DNA of 42,965 bases. It comes from a bacterium (lineage in GTDB: Bacteria > Bdellovibrionota_C > UBA2361 > SZUA-149 > JAGRAN01). Both the position numbers and the translations under genes were made by a program. The DNA lies in the NCBI GenBank assembly GCA_030431555.1, contig JAUIIP010000003.1:1-42965 (forward strand), read 5' to 3'. Of the stretch, positions 28,202-38,400 are shown piece by piece; within the stretch, counting starts at the first letter, position 1; each line of letters opens with the position of its first letter. Below the pieces are notes generated by a model, which saw nothing but the letters and a program-made list of their open reading frames with translations, was not told where the DNA came from and did no database searches.

Positions 28202-29427
28202 AACGGCAGGCGGCAGTTTATTTTCACTATCCGTACTGCATAAAAAAGTGCCCGTATTGCGACTTCAACTCCTATGGACTCGACCACAAACGCGCTGCTC
28301 CGAACGGCGCATCGCGAAGCATTGAGGACTTGGAGCAGGAATACGTATCAGCGCTGCTTGCGGACCTTAGCTCGCAAATCGAACGTGCCAATCTGACATC
28401 GCAGATCTGCACCAGCGTATTCTTCGGGGGAGGCACGCCTTCGCTGATGAGTCCAGGCTCGGTTGAGGTGATTCTTAAACGGTTATTTTCTTTAATGCAG
28501 CCTTCACCTGAAATCGAAATTACGCTCGAAGCTAACCCTGGAACAATCCAGGAGACGCTTGGAGCCGACAAGCTCCGTGATTTTCGCAGTGCGGGAGTCA
28601 ACCGAATCAGCATGGGTGTGCAAAGTTTCCAACCGAAGAAGCTGAAATTTCTTGGGAGAATTCACTCAGCCAACGACAGCCTGGAGGCCGTTGAAAATAT
28701 CCGCAGCGCCGGATTCGAGAACTTTAATCTCGACCTGATGTTCGGTGCTGCAGGCGAGACCCTCGACGAATGGTTAAGCGATCTGAATTCTGCCTGTCTG
28801 CTTGAGCCGCAGCACATCTCGATGTACGGGCTGACGATTGAGCCGGGAACGGAGTTCGCTGTGCGCAGCTCCCGAGGCGCAAAGCTTAAGGTCGGCGAAG
28901 AGCGGGAATCTCAGATGTATCGTGCCGGAACTGAACTCCTGGCCGATGAAAACTACGGCCGATATGAGATTTCGAACTTTGCTCAGCCGGGCAAAAGCTG
29001 CAAACACAACCTCAGCTATTGGACGCGCCGCGAGTATTTGGGCGTCGGAGCCGGAGCTCATGGATTTATACAGACCGGCGCCTGGGGCCAGCGGCTTTAC
29101 AATGCTCCCGCACCGCACGACTACATTAAACGGATTAATATTTCGAGCGACGCGGTGATTCGCCGGGAAGATCTCAGCAAAGAACAGGCGCAGATAGAAT
29201 TCTTTATGCTGAATTTGCGCAAGACGGAGGGCTTTGAGGCGGACGATTACTCGATGCTTTTTGGCGAAGAAATGCCCACAGCGGTTCAAGCCGTTCTCGA
29301 TCAACTCTCTAACGCAGGGATGATTGCGCTGCAGGACGAGCATGTTCAGCTCAGTCAAGAGGGGTTCTTGTTTGCCGATTCTGTATTCGAAGAAATCACT
29401 TTGAGTCTGGAATCTGCCGGGCCCTAA
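28198..29427 (+). CDS. hemW: Radical SAM protein HemW (coproporphyrinogen III oxidase-like)
   Basis: YFHYPYCIKKCPYCDFNSYG (CX3CX2C), FFGGGTPSLM, RISMGVQSF, YEISNFAQPG. Confidence 0.94.
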   Translation: MKRQAAVYFHYPYCIKKCPYCDFNSYGLDHKRAAPNGASRSIEDLEQEYVSALLADLSSQIERANLTSQICTSVFFGGGTPSLMSPGSVEVILKRLFSLMQPSPEIEITLEANPGTIQETLGADKLRDFRSAGVNRISMGVQSFQPKKLKFLGRIHSANDSLEAVENIRSAGFENFNLDLMFGAAGETLDEWLSDLNSACLLEPQHISMYGLTIEPGTEFAVRSSRGAKLKVGEERESQMYRAGTELLADENYGRYEISNFAQPGKSCKHNLSYWTRREYLGVGAGAHGFIQTGAWGQRLYNAPAPHDYIKRINISSDAVIRREDLSKEQAQIEFFMLNLRKTEGFEADDYSMLFGEEMPTAVQAVLDQLSNAGMIALQDEHVQLSQEGFLFADSVFEEITLSLESAGP

Positions 29428-30059
29428 GCCTCGGAAGCCGTCTTTTCGCGCAGCATCTCAAGCAAGCCGTCGAACTCTTTTCTGCGAATTATCGACGAGA
29501 AATCCTCGCGATAGTTGCTGACTAAGCTGATGTTTTCAATCACCACGTCGTAAACACGCCAATCAGAGCCGTAGTCCCGCAGGCGGTAGCTTATCGGATA
29601 TTTCTGGCCGTCCTTGGTCACGAGCGTCTTAACAATCGCCCGCTTACCTTTCACCTTCTCACCGATAAATTCAACTGAGCTGCTTTCGATTTCTTTAATG
29701 CGATTGAGGTAGGTTCTGGATAGGAGCTTCGAAAAAAGCTGCACAAACTCTTCTTGCTGCTTTTCGTTTCCGACCTTCCAGTTCTTGCCGAGACACGCTC
29801 GAGACATGTCTTTGAAATTGAATACCGGGAAAATAATTTCTTCGAGCTTGGGAGTAAGCGAATCTTCCGCCTTTCCGCCGGCCTCTTTTACGGTCTCGCG
29901 CACTTTGTCGATTGTCGACACTACGCGCTTCGCAGCAGCACCCTCAGGCGTACGCTCAGCCAAGACCGAGCTCGGCAGCAGAAATAGACAGCTTAAGAAT
30001 GCTGCCCAGAGCAATGAGAACCGGCTTTTACAAGAAATTGCGTGCATTTGAGTCTCCAT
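29424..30059 (-). CDS. mlaC: Phospholipid-binding protein MlaC (Ttg2D family)
   Basis: Signal peptide, FPVFNFKDMSRACLGKNWK, DWRVYDVVIENISLVSNYREDFSSIIRR. Confidence 0.92.
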   Translation of the reverse strand: METQMHAISCKSRFSLLWAAFLSCLFLLPSSVLAERTPEGAAAKRVVSTIDKVRETVKEAGGKAEDSLTPKLEEIIFPVFNFKDMSRACLGKNWKVGNEKQQEEFVQLFSKLLSRTYLNRIKEIESSSVEFIGEKVKGKRAIVKTLVTKDGQKYPISYRLRDYGSDWRVYDVVIENISLVSNYREDFSSIIRRKEFDGLLEMLREKTASEA

Positions 30060-30109
30060 GGGAATTTGACGCTATCGGACGAAGATTCTTCAAGTTCATG
30101 CTGAAAAAA

Positions 30110-30619
30110 TCAGCTTTCTTCGCCGCTGTCTAAGGAATGAATGAACTTACCGATTACCTCTTCAAACTCGACCACAGATTCTGTCATAAAAATCTCTCCA
30201 CCCGGCTGGACCAGCTTCTCCGAGCCTCCGGGGATAATTTTCACGTAGCGGTCGCCGATTATGCCTTTGGTTCTGATTGCAGCCGAATCATCGTCGCGAA
30301 TCGGAACGGATTTAAGTACCTTCATTTTAACCTTGGCTGAGGTTTCCGTAAGGCTGATCGACTCAACTTCGCCAATTGGAACTCCAGCCAATTCGACTGA
30401 AGCGCCGTCCTGCAGCCCGGATATATTATCGAACTCAGCAGTGACGTGATAATAGTTGGCGTCGAAAAGTGACATACCGGCGATATTAATCGAGAGATAG
30501 CCGAAGGCGGTGCAGCCTACCAATGCAAACAAGCCCACGAAGAACTCCACAGTGAATGTCTTCGGCGGCGGCGTGAACTGCTTCACATCGTTGTCGTTAT
30601 TAGCTTTCTGCTCTGCCAA
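30110..30619 (-). CDS. mlaD: MlaD, MCE-domain protein
   Basis: N-terminal TM; YHVTAEFDNISGLQDGASVELAGVPIGEVESISL, GIIGDRYVKIIPGG. Confidence 0.93.
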   Translation of the reverse strand: MAEQKANNDNDVKQFTPPPKTFTVEFFVGLFALVGCTAFGYLSINIAGMSLFDANYYHVTAEFDNISGLQDGASVELAGVPIGEVESISLTETSAKVKMKVLKSVPIRDDDSAAIRTKGIIGDRYVKIIPGGSEKLVQPGGEIFMTESVVEFEEVIGKFIHSLDSGEES

Positions 30620-30642
30620 GCCAAACTCCTTAGCGTTTAATG

Positions 30643-31392
30643 CTAGCCGACCTTGATCGGTCCTTCGATTTCACCACGAGTAAACTGCTGAACGATCGGA
30701 TTATCGGACTGTTGAAATTCCTCAACCTCAGCATCAATTACAACCTTTCCTTTGTATAGCATTGCAACTCTTTCGCACACCTGAAAAACCTCAGGGATTT
30801 CGTGGCTTATTACAATGCCCGTAAAACCCAAATGCTCTTGGGTTTCCGCAATCAATTCATATATTTCCTGACCAACTTGAGGGTCAAGACCGGTATTCGG
30901 TTCGTCAAACAGCAGAATGTCGGGGTCGGCGACAAGCGCTCGCGCGATACCTACTCGTTTGCGCATTCCAATAGAGACCTGCCCCGGAAGACGGTCTGCA
31001 TACTCGAGCATGCCGACCTCCTTCAGCCGTCTCGCCGTGCGCTCAACTATCTCGCTTTCCTTTAGCTGTTTGCGGTAGCGCAGCGGAAACGCCGCATTTT
31101 CAAATAGAGTAAGCGAGTCGAACAAAGCCGCGGCTTGAAACAAGACTCCCATGCGGCTGCAAATATCTAGGCGCTCTTTAACGTTCTTAGCGGCCGTCAT
31201 TGACTCTTCGCCGATCAACACTTCCCCGCTGTCAGCAAGCAGCAGGCCGGTTATAATCTTCAATAGTACACTCTTGCCGGTTCCGCTGGGACCAACGATT
31301 GCAGTAGTTTTCCCCTCTTCAATGTCGAGGTTGACCCCGTCGAGTACTACCTGCTCACCAAAGCTCTTGGAGAGATTTCGAATTCTAATCAC
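30643..31392 (-). CDS. mlaF: MlaF, ABC transporter ATP-binding protein
   Basis: Walker A GPSGTGKSVLLK, signature VSIGMRKRVGIARAL, Walker B ILLFDEP. Confidence 0.95.
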   Translation of the reverse strand: MIRIRNLSKSFGEQVVLDGVNLDIEEGKTTAIVGPSGTGKSVLLKIITGLLLADSGEVLIGEESMTAAKNVKERLDICSRMGVLFQAAALFDSLTLFENAAFPLRYRKQLKESEIVERTARRLKEVGMLEYADRLPGQVSIGMRKRVGIARALVADPDILLFDEPNTGLDPQVGQEIYELIAETQEHLGFTGIVISHEIPEVFQVCERVAMLYKGKVVIDAEVEEFQQSDNPIVQQFTRGEIEGPIKVG

Positions 31393-32186
31393 AGAAAAAC
31401 CTGAGTCAGGATTGAAGTCAGGAAGTAATCGAGGACTAAAATTACGACGGACGCGGTTACGACAGCACTGGTAGTCGCTCGGTTAACGCCGACAGCGCCA
31501 AAGCCGCAGGTCCAGCCCTTGTAACAGGCGATCCAAGAAATGCAGAGCCCAAACATGATTGACTTAACCAGACCGGACATTACGTCGATCTTTTCGACTG
31601 CAAGCACCATTTGGGCCCAGAAAGTGCCGGACGAAAGGTCCAGCGTGTAAACGCCGACGAAATAGCCGCCTAGAATTCCGACTATGTCGAAGAGTGCGGT
31701 CAGAAGCGGAACTGAAATAATGCCGGCAATGATTCGCGGGACCATCAAATAGCGCAGTGGGTCGACCGCCATCGAGCGCAGCGCGTCAACCTGCTCAGTG
31801 ATTTTCATGATGCCAAGCTCAGCGGTCATGGCCGAGCCCGCACGTCCGTTGACCATTAAAGCAGTCAATACAGGCCCGAGTTCACGAATTAAGCTCAAGG
31901 CAACAGCCGGACCCGAAAAGGCGGTAGCGCCAAATTTAGATAATGTGTATTCGCTCTGAACAGCTAGGACAGCTCCGGTAAAAACAGCGACCAGTCCTAC
32001 CACTGCCACGGACTGAACTCCGATACTATACAGCTGCTGCACAATCAACGATGGGCGAAAAGGCGGAGTAACGCAGCGATACAATACTTTGAACAGGAAA
32101 ATCCAAATTGCACCGAAAGAACCGAATCCGTTAAGGATAGTTCGTCCTGTTCGCTCGGTGGCAGTCACTAAGTACTGTACTGGCAT
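31389..32186 (-). CDS. mlaE: MlaE permease
   Basis: GSAMTAELGIMKITEQVDALRSMAVDPLRYLMVPRI characteristic of MlaE/YrbE. Confidence 0.95.
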   Translation of the reverse strand: MPVQYLVTATERTGRTILNGFGSFGAIWIFLFKVLYRCVTPPFRPSLIVQQLYSIGVQSVAVVGLVAVFTGAVLAVQSEYTLSKFGATAFSGPAVALSLIRELGPVLTALMVNGRAGSAMTAELGIMKITEQVDALRSMAVDPLRYLMVPRIIAGIISVPLLTALFDIVGILGGYFVGVYTLDLSSGTFWAQMVLAVEKIDVMSGLVKSIMFGLCISWIACYKGWTCGFGAVGVNRATTSAVVTASVVILVLDYFLTSILTQVFL

Positions 32187-32196
32187 AATGTCTTTC

Positions 32197-32835
32197 CTAA
32201 GACGTTTCTTCCTGCTCCGGCGAAAAACCTTTGCAAACTATATAGAGCTCCCGCGAAGTCTTTCTTGACGATTTGGGATGCACGCGATCAATTCGCTTAT
32301 AGCTGGAGCGCAGGGACTTAATAAGTTCTTCGGTGTCGTTCGAAGGAAACAATTTCGCCAGCATAACTCCACCTGGGCGAAGCAGCGAACGACATACGTC
32401 CTGCGCCATTTCGACAAGCTCGACCGAGACTGCAATATCGCGGTCACGTATTCCGCTCAGCTTGGGGCTCATATCCGACAAGACTACGTCGTATTTACCC
32501 TCAGCTTTTTCAACGAGCAGCTGCCGAACAGCTTCGGAAGTTATATCACCTTGAATTGTCACTGGAACAGCTGACCCGGCTCCCAGCTCCGCGGCACTAA
32601 ACGGAGCAATTGGCTCAAGATCTACCCCCAAAGCCCTGCCGCTTGCGCCGACCATCGAAGCCGCCACCTGCAGCCATCCACCGGGAGCGGCCCCTAAGTC
32701 GAGGACAGCAGCACCCTTCTTCAATACAGATGCTTTCTGGTTTATTTCTATAAGTTTGTATGCCGCTCTAGAACGGTAGCCCGCTTTCTTGGCAGCCTTA
32801 TATAAGTGGTCTTTTCTATTGTATTTTCCGGGCAT
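32197..32835 (-). CDS. rlmE: 23S rRNA 2'-O-methyltransferase RlmE (RrmJ/FtsJ)
   Basis: RSRAAYKLIEINQKASVLKKGAAVLDLGAAPGGWLQ, DVVLSDMSPKLSG, KSSRKTSRELYIV. Confidence 0.95.
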   Translation of the reverse strand: MPGKYNRKDHLYKAAKKAGYRSRAAYKLIEINQKASVLKKGAAVLDLGAAPGGWLQVAASMVGASGRALGVDLEPIAPFSAAELGAGSAVPVTIQGDITSEAVRQLLVEKAEGKYDVVLSDMSPKLSGIRDRDIAVSVELVEMAQDVCRSLLRPGGVMLAKLFPSNDTEELIKSLRSSYKRIDRVHPKSSRKTSRELYIVCKGFSPEQEETS

Positions 32836-32871
32836 TATATAAGTTAAGCGCAGAAAGTTTCAAAAAACTTC

Positions 32872-32900
32872 TTGACCCTTTTCTATTCTTTTTCTATACA
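32872..32900 (+). promoter_or_regulatory. Sigma-70-type promoter for the 83-aa ORF
   Basis: TTGACC-N17-TATACA. Confidence 0.7.
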
Positions 32901-32967
32901 AGTATCATCGAATGTGACGGCAGTTTCGACACATTTACTCTCACGATAACTTCTTGAGGTAAAGGCT

Positions 32968-33219
32968 ATGACACCGCTTAGTATTCTATTTGCAGACCCC
33001 CTCGCAGCCCTTGAGACCAGCGCCCTACTTCTAGGCTTGGCCTGCCTATCTATCCAAATAGTCAGCTCACCTGAAGAAGACTGCGACACTGAGCGCGAGG
33101 AAAACCCAGATCTAGAACCTGAGACCAAGCAGCGTTTACTTGCAATGTTCGAAGTCGGAACAGCGATTTCAATGCCCAAGCGCTGTTTACAGGGGCAGCA
33201 AGTCGTTCGGCTGCACTGA
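32968..33219 (+). CDS. Small hypothetical protein with N-terminal hydrophobic segment
   Basis: 83 aa; GAGG upstream of ATG; flanked by a sigma-70-like promoter and a strong terminator on the same strand. Confidence 0.6.
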   Translation: MTPLSILFADPLAALETSALLLGLACLSIQIVSSPEEDCDTEREENPDLEPETKQRLLAMFEVGTAISMPKRCLQGQQVVRLH

Positions 33220-33270
33220 TTTACAACTCCTTAGCTTGCTGAAAACAAACCAATCTTCCTCCCATCTTTG

Positions 33271-33309
33271 CCGCGGTTCGATGAGCTGCATCGAACCGCG
33301 GTTTCTTTT
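33271..33309 (+). terminator. Rho-independent terminator
   Basis: CCGCGGTTCGATG-AGCTG-CATCGAACCGCGG-TTTCTTTT; perfect 13-bp stem. Confidence 0.92.
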
Positions 33310-33344
33310 GCACGTGCCCAAGCTCTTGTTATAAAGCTCTCTAA

Positions 33345-35435
33345 ATGACAGCAGCAAACGCAGCACTCAAATTGTCCGACCGCACGTATTTAGATTCATT
33401 AAACCCTCAGCAGCGCCAGGCCGTGCTCCATGCCAATGGACCGCTGCTGGTATTTGCCGGAGCAGGCAGCGGCAAGACACGAGTCCTGACTCACCGCATC
33501 GCTCACCTAGTCCTTGAGCACGGTATCGCACCGCAGCGAATTCTTGCGGTAACTTTCACCAACAAAGCCGCGCGAGAGATGAAGGAACGCACCGCAGCGC
33601 TTTTTTCGCACCGCAGCGTGCCGGAGTGGGTGGCGACCTTTCACTCAATTGGAGTTAGGATTCTTCGCAACCACGCTAGAGAGCTGAATTATCAGCCGGG
33701 ATTTGCGATTTACGACTCCAGTGATTCGATGTCGCTTATCAAGCGAGTCTGCAAAAAACTAAAGATCGACCCAAAAGTGCTCGAGACGCGGACAATTCGC
33801 TCACAGATTGATCGCGCAAAGAATGACTACATCTTCCCCGACGGGCTTGTGGAGTGGTCAAACCTGCCTCCGCAGCTTGCAGAAATTGCGGCCGAAGTTT
33901 ACGAGCGCTATCAAGAAGAACTCCTCGCGGCAAACGCGATGGATTTCGGTGATTTGCTATGCAACGTCGTCACGCTGTTTACGCTCGAGCGCAGCGTCCT
34001 GGAGCACTACCAGGAACAGTTCCAGCACATTCTAATCGACGAGTATCAGGACACGAACAAGGTCCAATACAAACTCATCACCCAGCTCGCCGCAAAGCAT
34101 CAAAACCTCTGCGTAGTCGGCGATGATGACCAGTCGATTTACGCTTTCAGAGGAGCCTCGATCGACAACATCCTCAATTTCCAGCGTGACTTCCCTGACG
34201 CCAAGGTTGTCACCCTCGAACAGAACTACCGCTCCACCAAGACTATTCTCGCCGCAGCCAATGCCGTAATCGCCAGGAACGAGCGCAGGCAGCAAAAAGT
34301 CCTCAGAACCGACAACGAGCAGGGCGCTGATGTCGTCGGCCATAAATCCTTCGATGAAATCGATGAAGCCTCCTTTGTGACCTCCGAGATAGCGCGTTTG
34401 ATTGCCGGCGGAGTCCCCGCTTCGGAGATTGCCGTTTTCTACAGGACAAATGCCCAATCGCGGGCAATCGAAGAATCGCTGATAGAAACTTCCATTCCAT
34501 ACGAAATTTACGGCAGCCACCGCTTCTACGAGCGAAAAGAGATCAAAGATATTCTGGCTTACGTGCGGCTGCTGGCTAACGAATACGACAACGAGGCCTT
34601 CCTGCGAATCGTCAATGTCCCAACTCGCGGCATCGGTGCGAAAAGCGTGGCAAATGTCGTCGCCTTTGCCGACAAGGAGCAGCTGGCGTACCTGCCGGCC
34701 TTGAGAAAAGCAATCCTCGAAAAGTCCGCGCCGTTTATCAAGGGCGCCGGTGGCAAGAAACTGACCGCCTTCGCAGCCTTAATTGACGACTTGCAAACAC
34801 ACAAGGACCAAGTCGCGGATATCCTCGCAGACGACGACAGCCTGGAGAACTACGACCAAAAGATCAATGCCCTTGCAGGTCTCATCAACCAAATCGCCAA
34901 GAAGTCAGAATATCTCGAGCGCCTGCGCACTCAAGACACCCCGGAAGCTGAAAGCAGAGTCGAGAACATCTACGAACTGATGACCGTCGCTTCAGAATTT
35001 GTCCGAACCGCAATCAACGCCGGCCAAAAAGCAAAACTTGCAGACTTCCTCGACAGAGTATCTCTGACATCAGACAGCGACGACGCAAATATCGACACTC
35101 ATGCAGACGAAGCGAGCGGCATGCCGATTTCGCTGATGACCCTGCACTTGGCCAAAGGCCTGGAGTTCGACGCAGTATTCATTATCGGTTTCGAAGAGGG
35201 ACTACTGCCTCATGTGCGCAGCATTGATGACGCCGCTGCCCTCGAAGAGGAGCGGCGTCTGTGCTACGTCGGGATGACGCGCGCTCGCAAGCAGCTCTAT
35301 CTTACACGAGCGAGAACCCGTCAGACATTTGGGCGTCAGAGCTTTTATGGCGGAGTGCCTTCGCGCTTCATCGAAGACTTGCCGAGTGAGCTTATCGACG
35401 ATCGTGATACCGGATTCATGGAATGGTATGGATAA
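33345..35435 (+). CDS. UvrD/PcrA/Rep superfamily 1 DNA helicase
   Basis: LNPQQRQAVLHANGPLLVFAGAGSGKTRVLTHRI, DEYQDTN, VVGDDDQSIYAFRGA, LEQNYRS, LMTLHLAKGLEFDAVFIIGFEEG, EERRLCYVGMTRAR. Confidence 0.97.
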   Translation: MTAANAALKLSDRTYLDSLNPQQRQAVLHANGPLLVFAGAGSGKTRVLTHRIAHLVLEHGIAPQRILAVTFTNKAAREMKERTAALFSHRSVPEWVATFHSIGVRILRNHARELNYQPGFAIYDSSDSMSLIKRVCKKLKIDPKVLETRTIRSQIDRAKNDYIFPDGLVEWSNLPPQLAEIAAEVYERYQEELLAANAMDFGDLLCNVVTLFTLERSVLEHYQEQFQHILIDEYQDTNKVQYKLITQLAAKHQNLCVVGDDDQSIYAFRGASIDNILNFQRDFPDAKVVTLEQNYRSTKTILAAANAVIARNERRQQKVLRTDNEQGADVVGHKSFDEIDEASFVTSEIARLIAGGVPASEIAVFYRTNAQSRAIEESLIETSIPYEIYGSHRFYERKEIKDILAYVRLLANEYDNEAFLRIVNVPTRGIGAKSVANVVAFADKEQLAYLPALRKAILEKSAPFIKGAGGKKLTAFAALIDDLQTHKDQVADILADDDSLENYDQKINALAGLINQIAKKSEYLERLRTQDTPEAESRVENIYELMTVASEFVRTAINAGQKAKLADFLDRVSLTSDSDDANIDTHADEASGMPISLMTLHLAKGLEFDAVFIIGFEEGLLPHVRSIDDAAALEEERRLCYVGMTRARKQLYLTRARTRQTFGRQSFYGGVPSRFIEDLPSELIDDRDTGFMEWYG

Positions 35436-35462
35436 AAAGCGGGGGCCATTGCCCCCGCTTTT
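35436..35462. terminator. Bidirectional terminator between convergent helicase and repeat-protein genes
   Basis: AAA-GCGGGGGC-CATT-GCCCCCGC-TTTT; U-tract on both strands. Confidence 0.92.
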
Positions 35463-35484
35463 CCTGTCTGACTAAACTCTCGCC

Positions 35485-38400
35485 TTAGTTGAGCCTAGTC
35501 GAGATGATAAAGTCCAGCTTAGAAGGATCTGTCGGATCTCTTCTAGTGCGGCGAACTTCCGTAACAGCCTGCTGTTCACCAGGAGTTTCAACCGTCACAA
35601 TGCCGTAGCTGTCCGCACTCGTTTGGAACACTCCTTCGTCGTTAAGGTCATATGCCTCACGAGTCAGGCCCGAGAGAGTATCGGATACGCTAGACAGCAG
35701 ATTGCCGTTCTCATACACCTTAACATCGATATTCACATCAGTTGAACTGACATTGAAAACATTCAACTTGTTTTCGATGTCGATGTAGCGGTTGTATGTC
35801 CCAGCCTGCCTAGCTCGTCCGGCGATTGCGCCGTGTGAAGCTACCGCTGTCTGAGTCAGGTTGTTGCTGCAGTCGTGGTAGTACGCCACGCTCTGCATTA
35901 TCAGCGCTCCTGACTTATTGGCGCGAAGCTCAACCGTTCCGCTTTCTCCGCTCAGCAGCATCGCGCTCGCGTTGAAGTGGAACTGCTCCTTAGCAGCAAG
36001 TGCGACAGAGCTTGAGCCAACCTCAAGGCCGGCGGAGTTTCTGAACGTCGCCGTTGCAATCACGGATTCATCCAAAGTATTCGCTACTTCCACCCAGTTC
36101 ACCGGAGTATTGCAACCTTCGCTCGCGTTCGTAATTGTTGCGAACTGCTTAGCTGCGGTTCCTCTGATACCAGGTGCTGCGAAAGCATAGTTGTAAGTGA
36201 GTGCTTCCGAGCCGCCTGCATGGTTCGAGCTGTAGCGAGACACGGTCATCGTGTAGTTCGTGTCGCCTTCATACGGAATTACTTCCGCAAGATAGACTCC
36301 CTGACCGTTTTCGTGTCCGGCGTTCAAGTCACGCTCGCCCATCGGAGGAACCGGCATCCAGTAGGTAGCGATCTTCTCTCCAGCCTGATTATACAGGTTG
36401 TATTGGAAGATGCGCTCAACCGGGTCGAGATTGATAATCTCGGTCCAGTTAGGAACCAGATATCCCATTCCCTGCGGGTCAAACGAGTTGCCCATCGCGA
36501 ACGTCTTGCCCTTAACAGCATTTCTCAGCTGCTTAGCCATGACAAACGAGAAGTTCAATCCATCCGGGTCTGGTCGGTAGTTTGTCATGCGGCCTGCGAG
36601 TGAAGCAGTCTTGCGGTCTTCACCGTCAAGCGCAGTCCAGTCAATCCTAACGATTCCATATGTATCCTTGTTGACAGCCAAAGGATTGATGTCGACATGG
36701 AACTCCTGTCCTGCATCGAGCACCACCTGCTGCGTATTGGTTACGTTTCCGTTGATGTCGAACACCGTCACCAGTGCACTAACGCCCTCGGTTCCGTCTG
36801 CCGTTAACTCAAGATAGTTAACCTGGGACAGATAAGTGTTCCACTTCGCAAACGCCGGGCTTTGAAGATCCGGCTGGAAGCTGCCTGGGTCACAAGGGTC
36901 AGTCCCTTCCTCCAGCTCAACTTCATCAGGAATGCCGTCGCCGTCGCAGTCATTGATCTCACCTGCTCGATGACCCTGGTCGACGTTGCTTCTAGTGCAT
37001 TCGTCGCCGCCTGCATCCAGCCCGATTACTCCGTAGTCGTAGATTACGTTCGGCACCGCCGATACATCATCAAACGTCATAGTAGCCTGTCCGGTCGTCG
37101 GAATCGGGCCCGCAATATCGAGCGGGCTGGTGAACACGCTGCCGCCGGTCTCGACGCGGTAAAGCTGATACGAGACAGCACATGCTTCAGTTGTCCACTC
37201 AAGACGAACGAAGTCGTCAAAGGTTCCGTCCGACGCATCGATTTCTATATCGGGATTTCCGAGCGAGCAGATAGCGCTTACGCACTTCAGAACGAAGTTC
37301 TGATTCACTGCGTTAGCTCCCGCGACCACAACCGGGTTCGGATCGCTAATCACTTCGAATCCTTCCTTACTCGCAGTCAGCGTATAGGTTCCGCTCGGCA
37401 CAGAGTTAAGCGTATACTGCCCGGCTCCGTTCGTAGCAGTGCTGCCCACACTTGAGCTAATGACCACTCCCTCAAGCGGTGACCCGGTTTCATCAACCGT
37501 AGTGATTCCGCTAATCGAGAAAACAGCCACACACTCGCCGCCGATAAAGGCGTAGCCGGAAGCACACGCAAGCAGGAAGTTCTGGTTTTCCTGATTAGCG
37601 CCGGCAACAACTATCGGGTTAGGGTCGCTGACAACAACGTAGCCCGGCTTGCTCGCGCTAAGCGTATAGCTGCCGTTCGGAACGCCGCCGTAGCTGTAAG
37701 TGCCGTTAGCTGCAGTGGTCGTCGTCCCGATGCTTCCGCTGATTGTCACACCAGCTACCGGTTGGCTGCTGCCCGACATTAATGCACTTCCGCTAATAGT
37801 ATAAACAGGCAGACACTCGGCTTTACGCTGAACGTATCCTGCAGCACAAGCCAAGAGGAAGTTCTGATTCTCAGCATTCGCACCATCTACAACTATCGGA
37901 TTCGGGTCGCTGATTACGATGTAGCCCGGCTTGCTCGCCGAAAGTGAATAGGTTCCGTTAAGTATGTTGTTAAAGCTATACGAGCCGTTCGAAGCAGTAG
38001 TGGCTGATCCGATGCTGCCGCTGATTGCAACGCCTGCAACCGGGTAATTACCCGAGGCCATCAGCGCCCTACCGCTAATCGTAAACGCCGGCAGACATTC
38101 TCCGTCTTTCTCGATGTATCCCTCGGCGCAGGCCAGAATGAAGTTCTGATTCTCAGCGTTGCCGCCCGAAACGACAATCGGGTTGGGATCGCTGATGACT
38201 ATGTAGCCCGGCTTGTTTGCATTCAGCGTATATGAGCCGTTTGCTACATCGTTAAAGGAGTATTCACCGCTGCCGTTGGTGCTGGTTGACCCGAGGCTTC
38301 CGCTAATAGTTACACCGGAAACTGGCTCACCGCTTCCCTCAAACAGAGCTCGGCCGCTGATAGAATAAGTATCGGGCTCACGGCAATAAACTAGGTTGTC

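Noticed and set aside
28774-29358. 194-aa minus-strand ORF inside hemW
   Set aside because: Antisense shadow of hemW
36862-37455. 197-aa plus-strand ORF inside the large repeat protein
   Set aside because: Lies opposite the repeat-coding region and has no signal of its own
37240-38367. Regular repeats considered as a CRISPR-like or satellite array
   Set aside because: Contiguous 282-bp in-frame protein repeats without spacers
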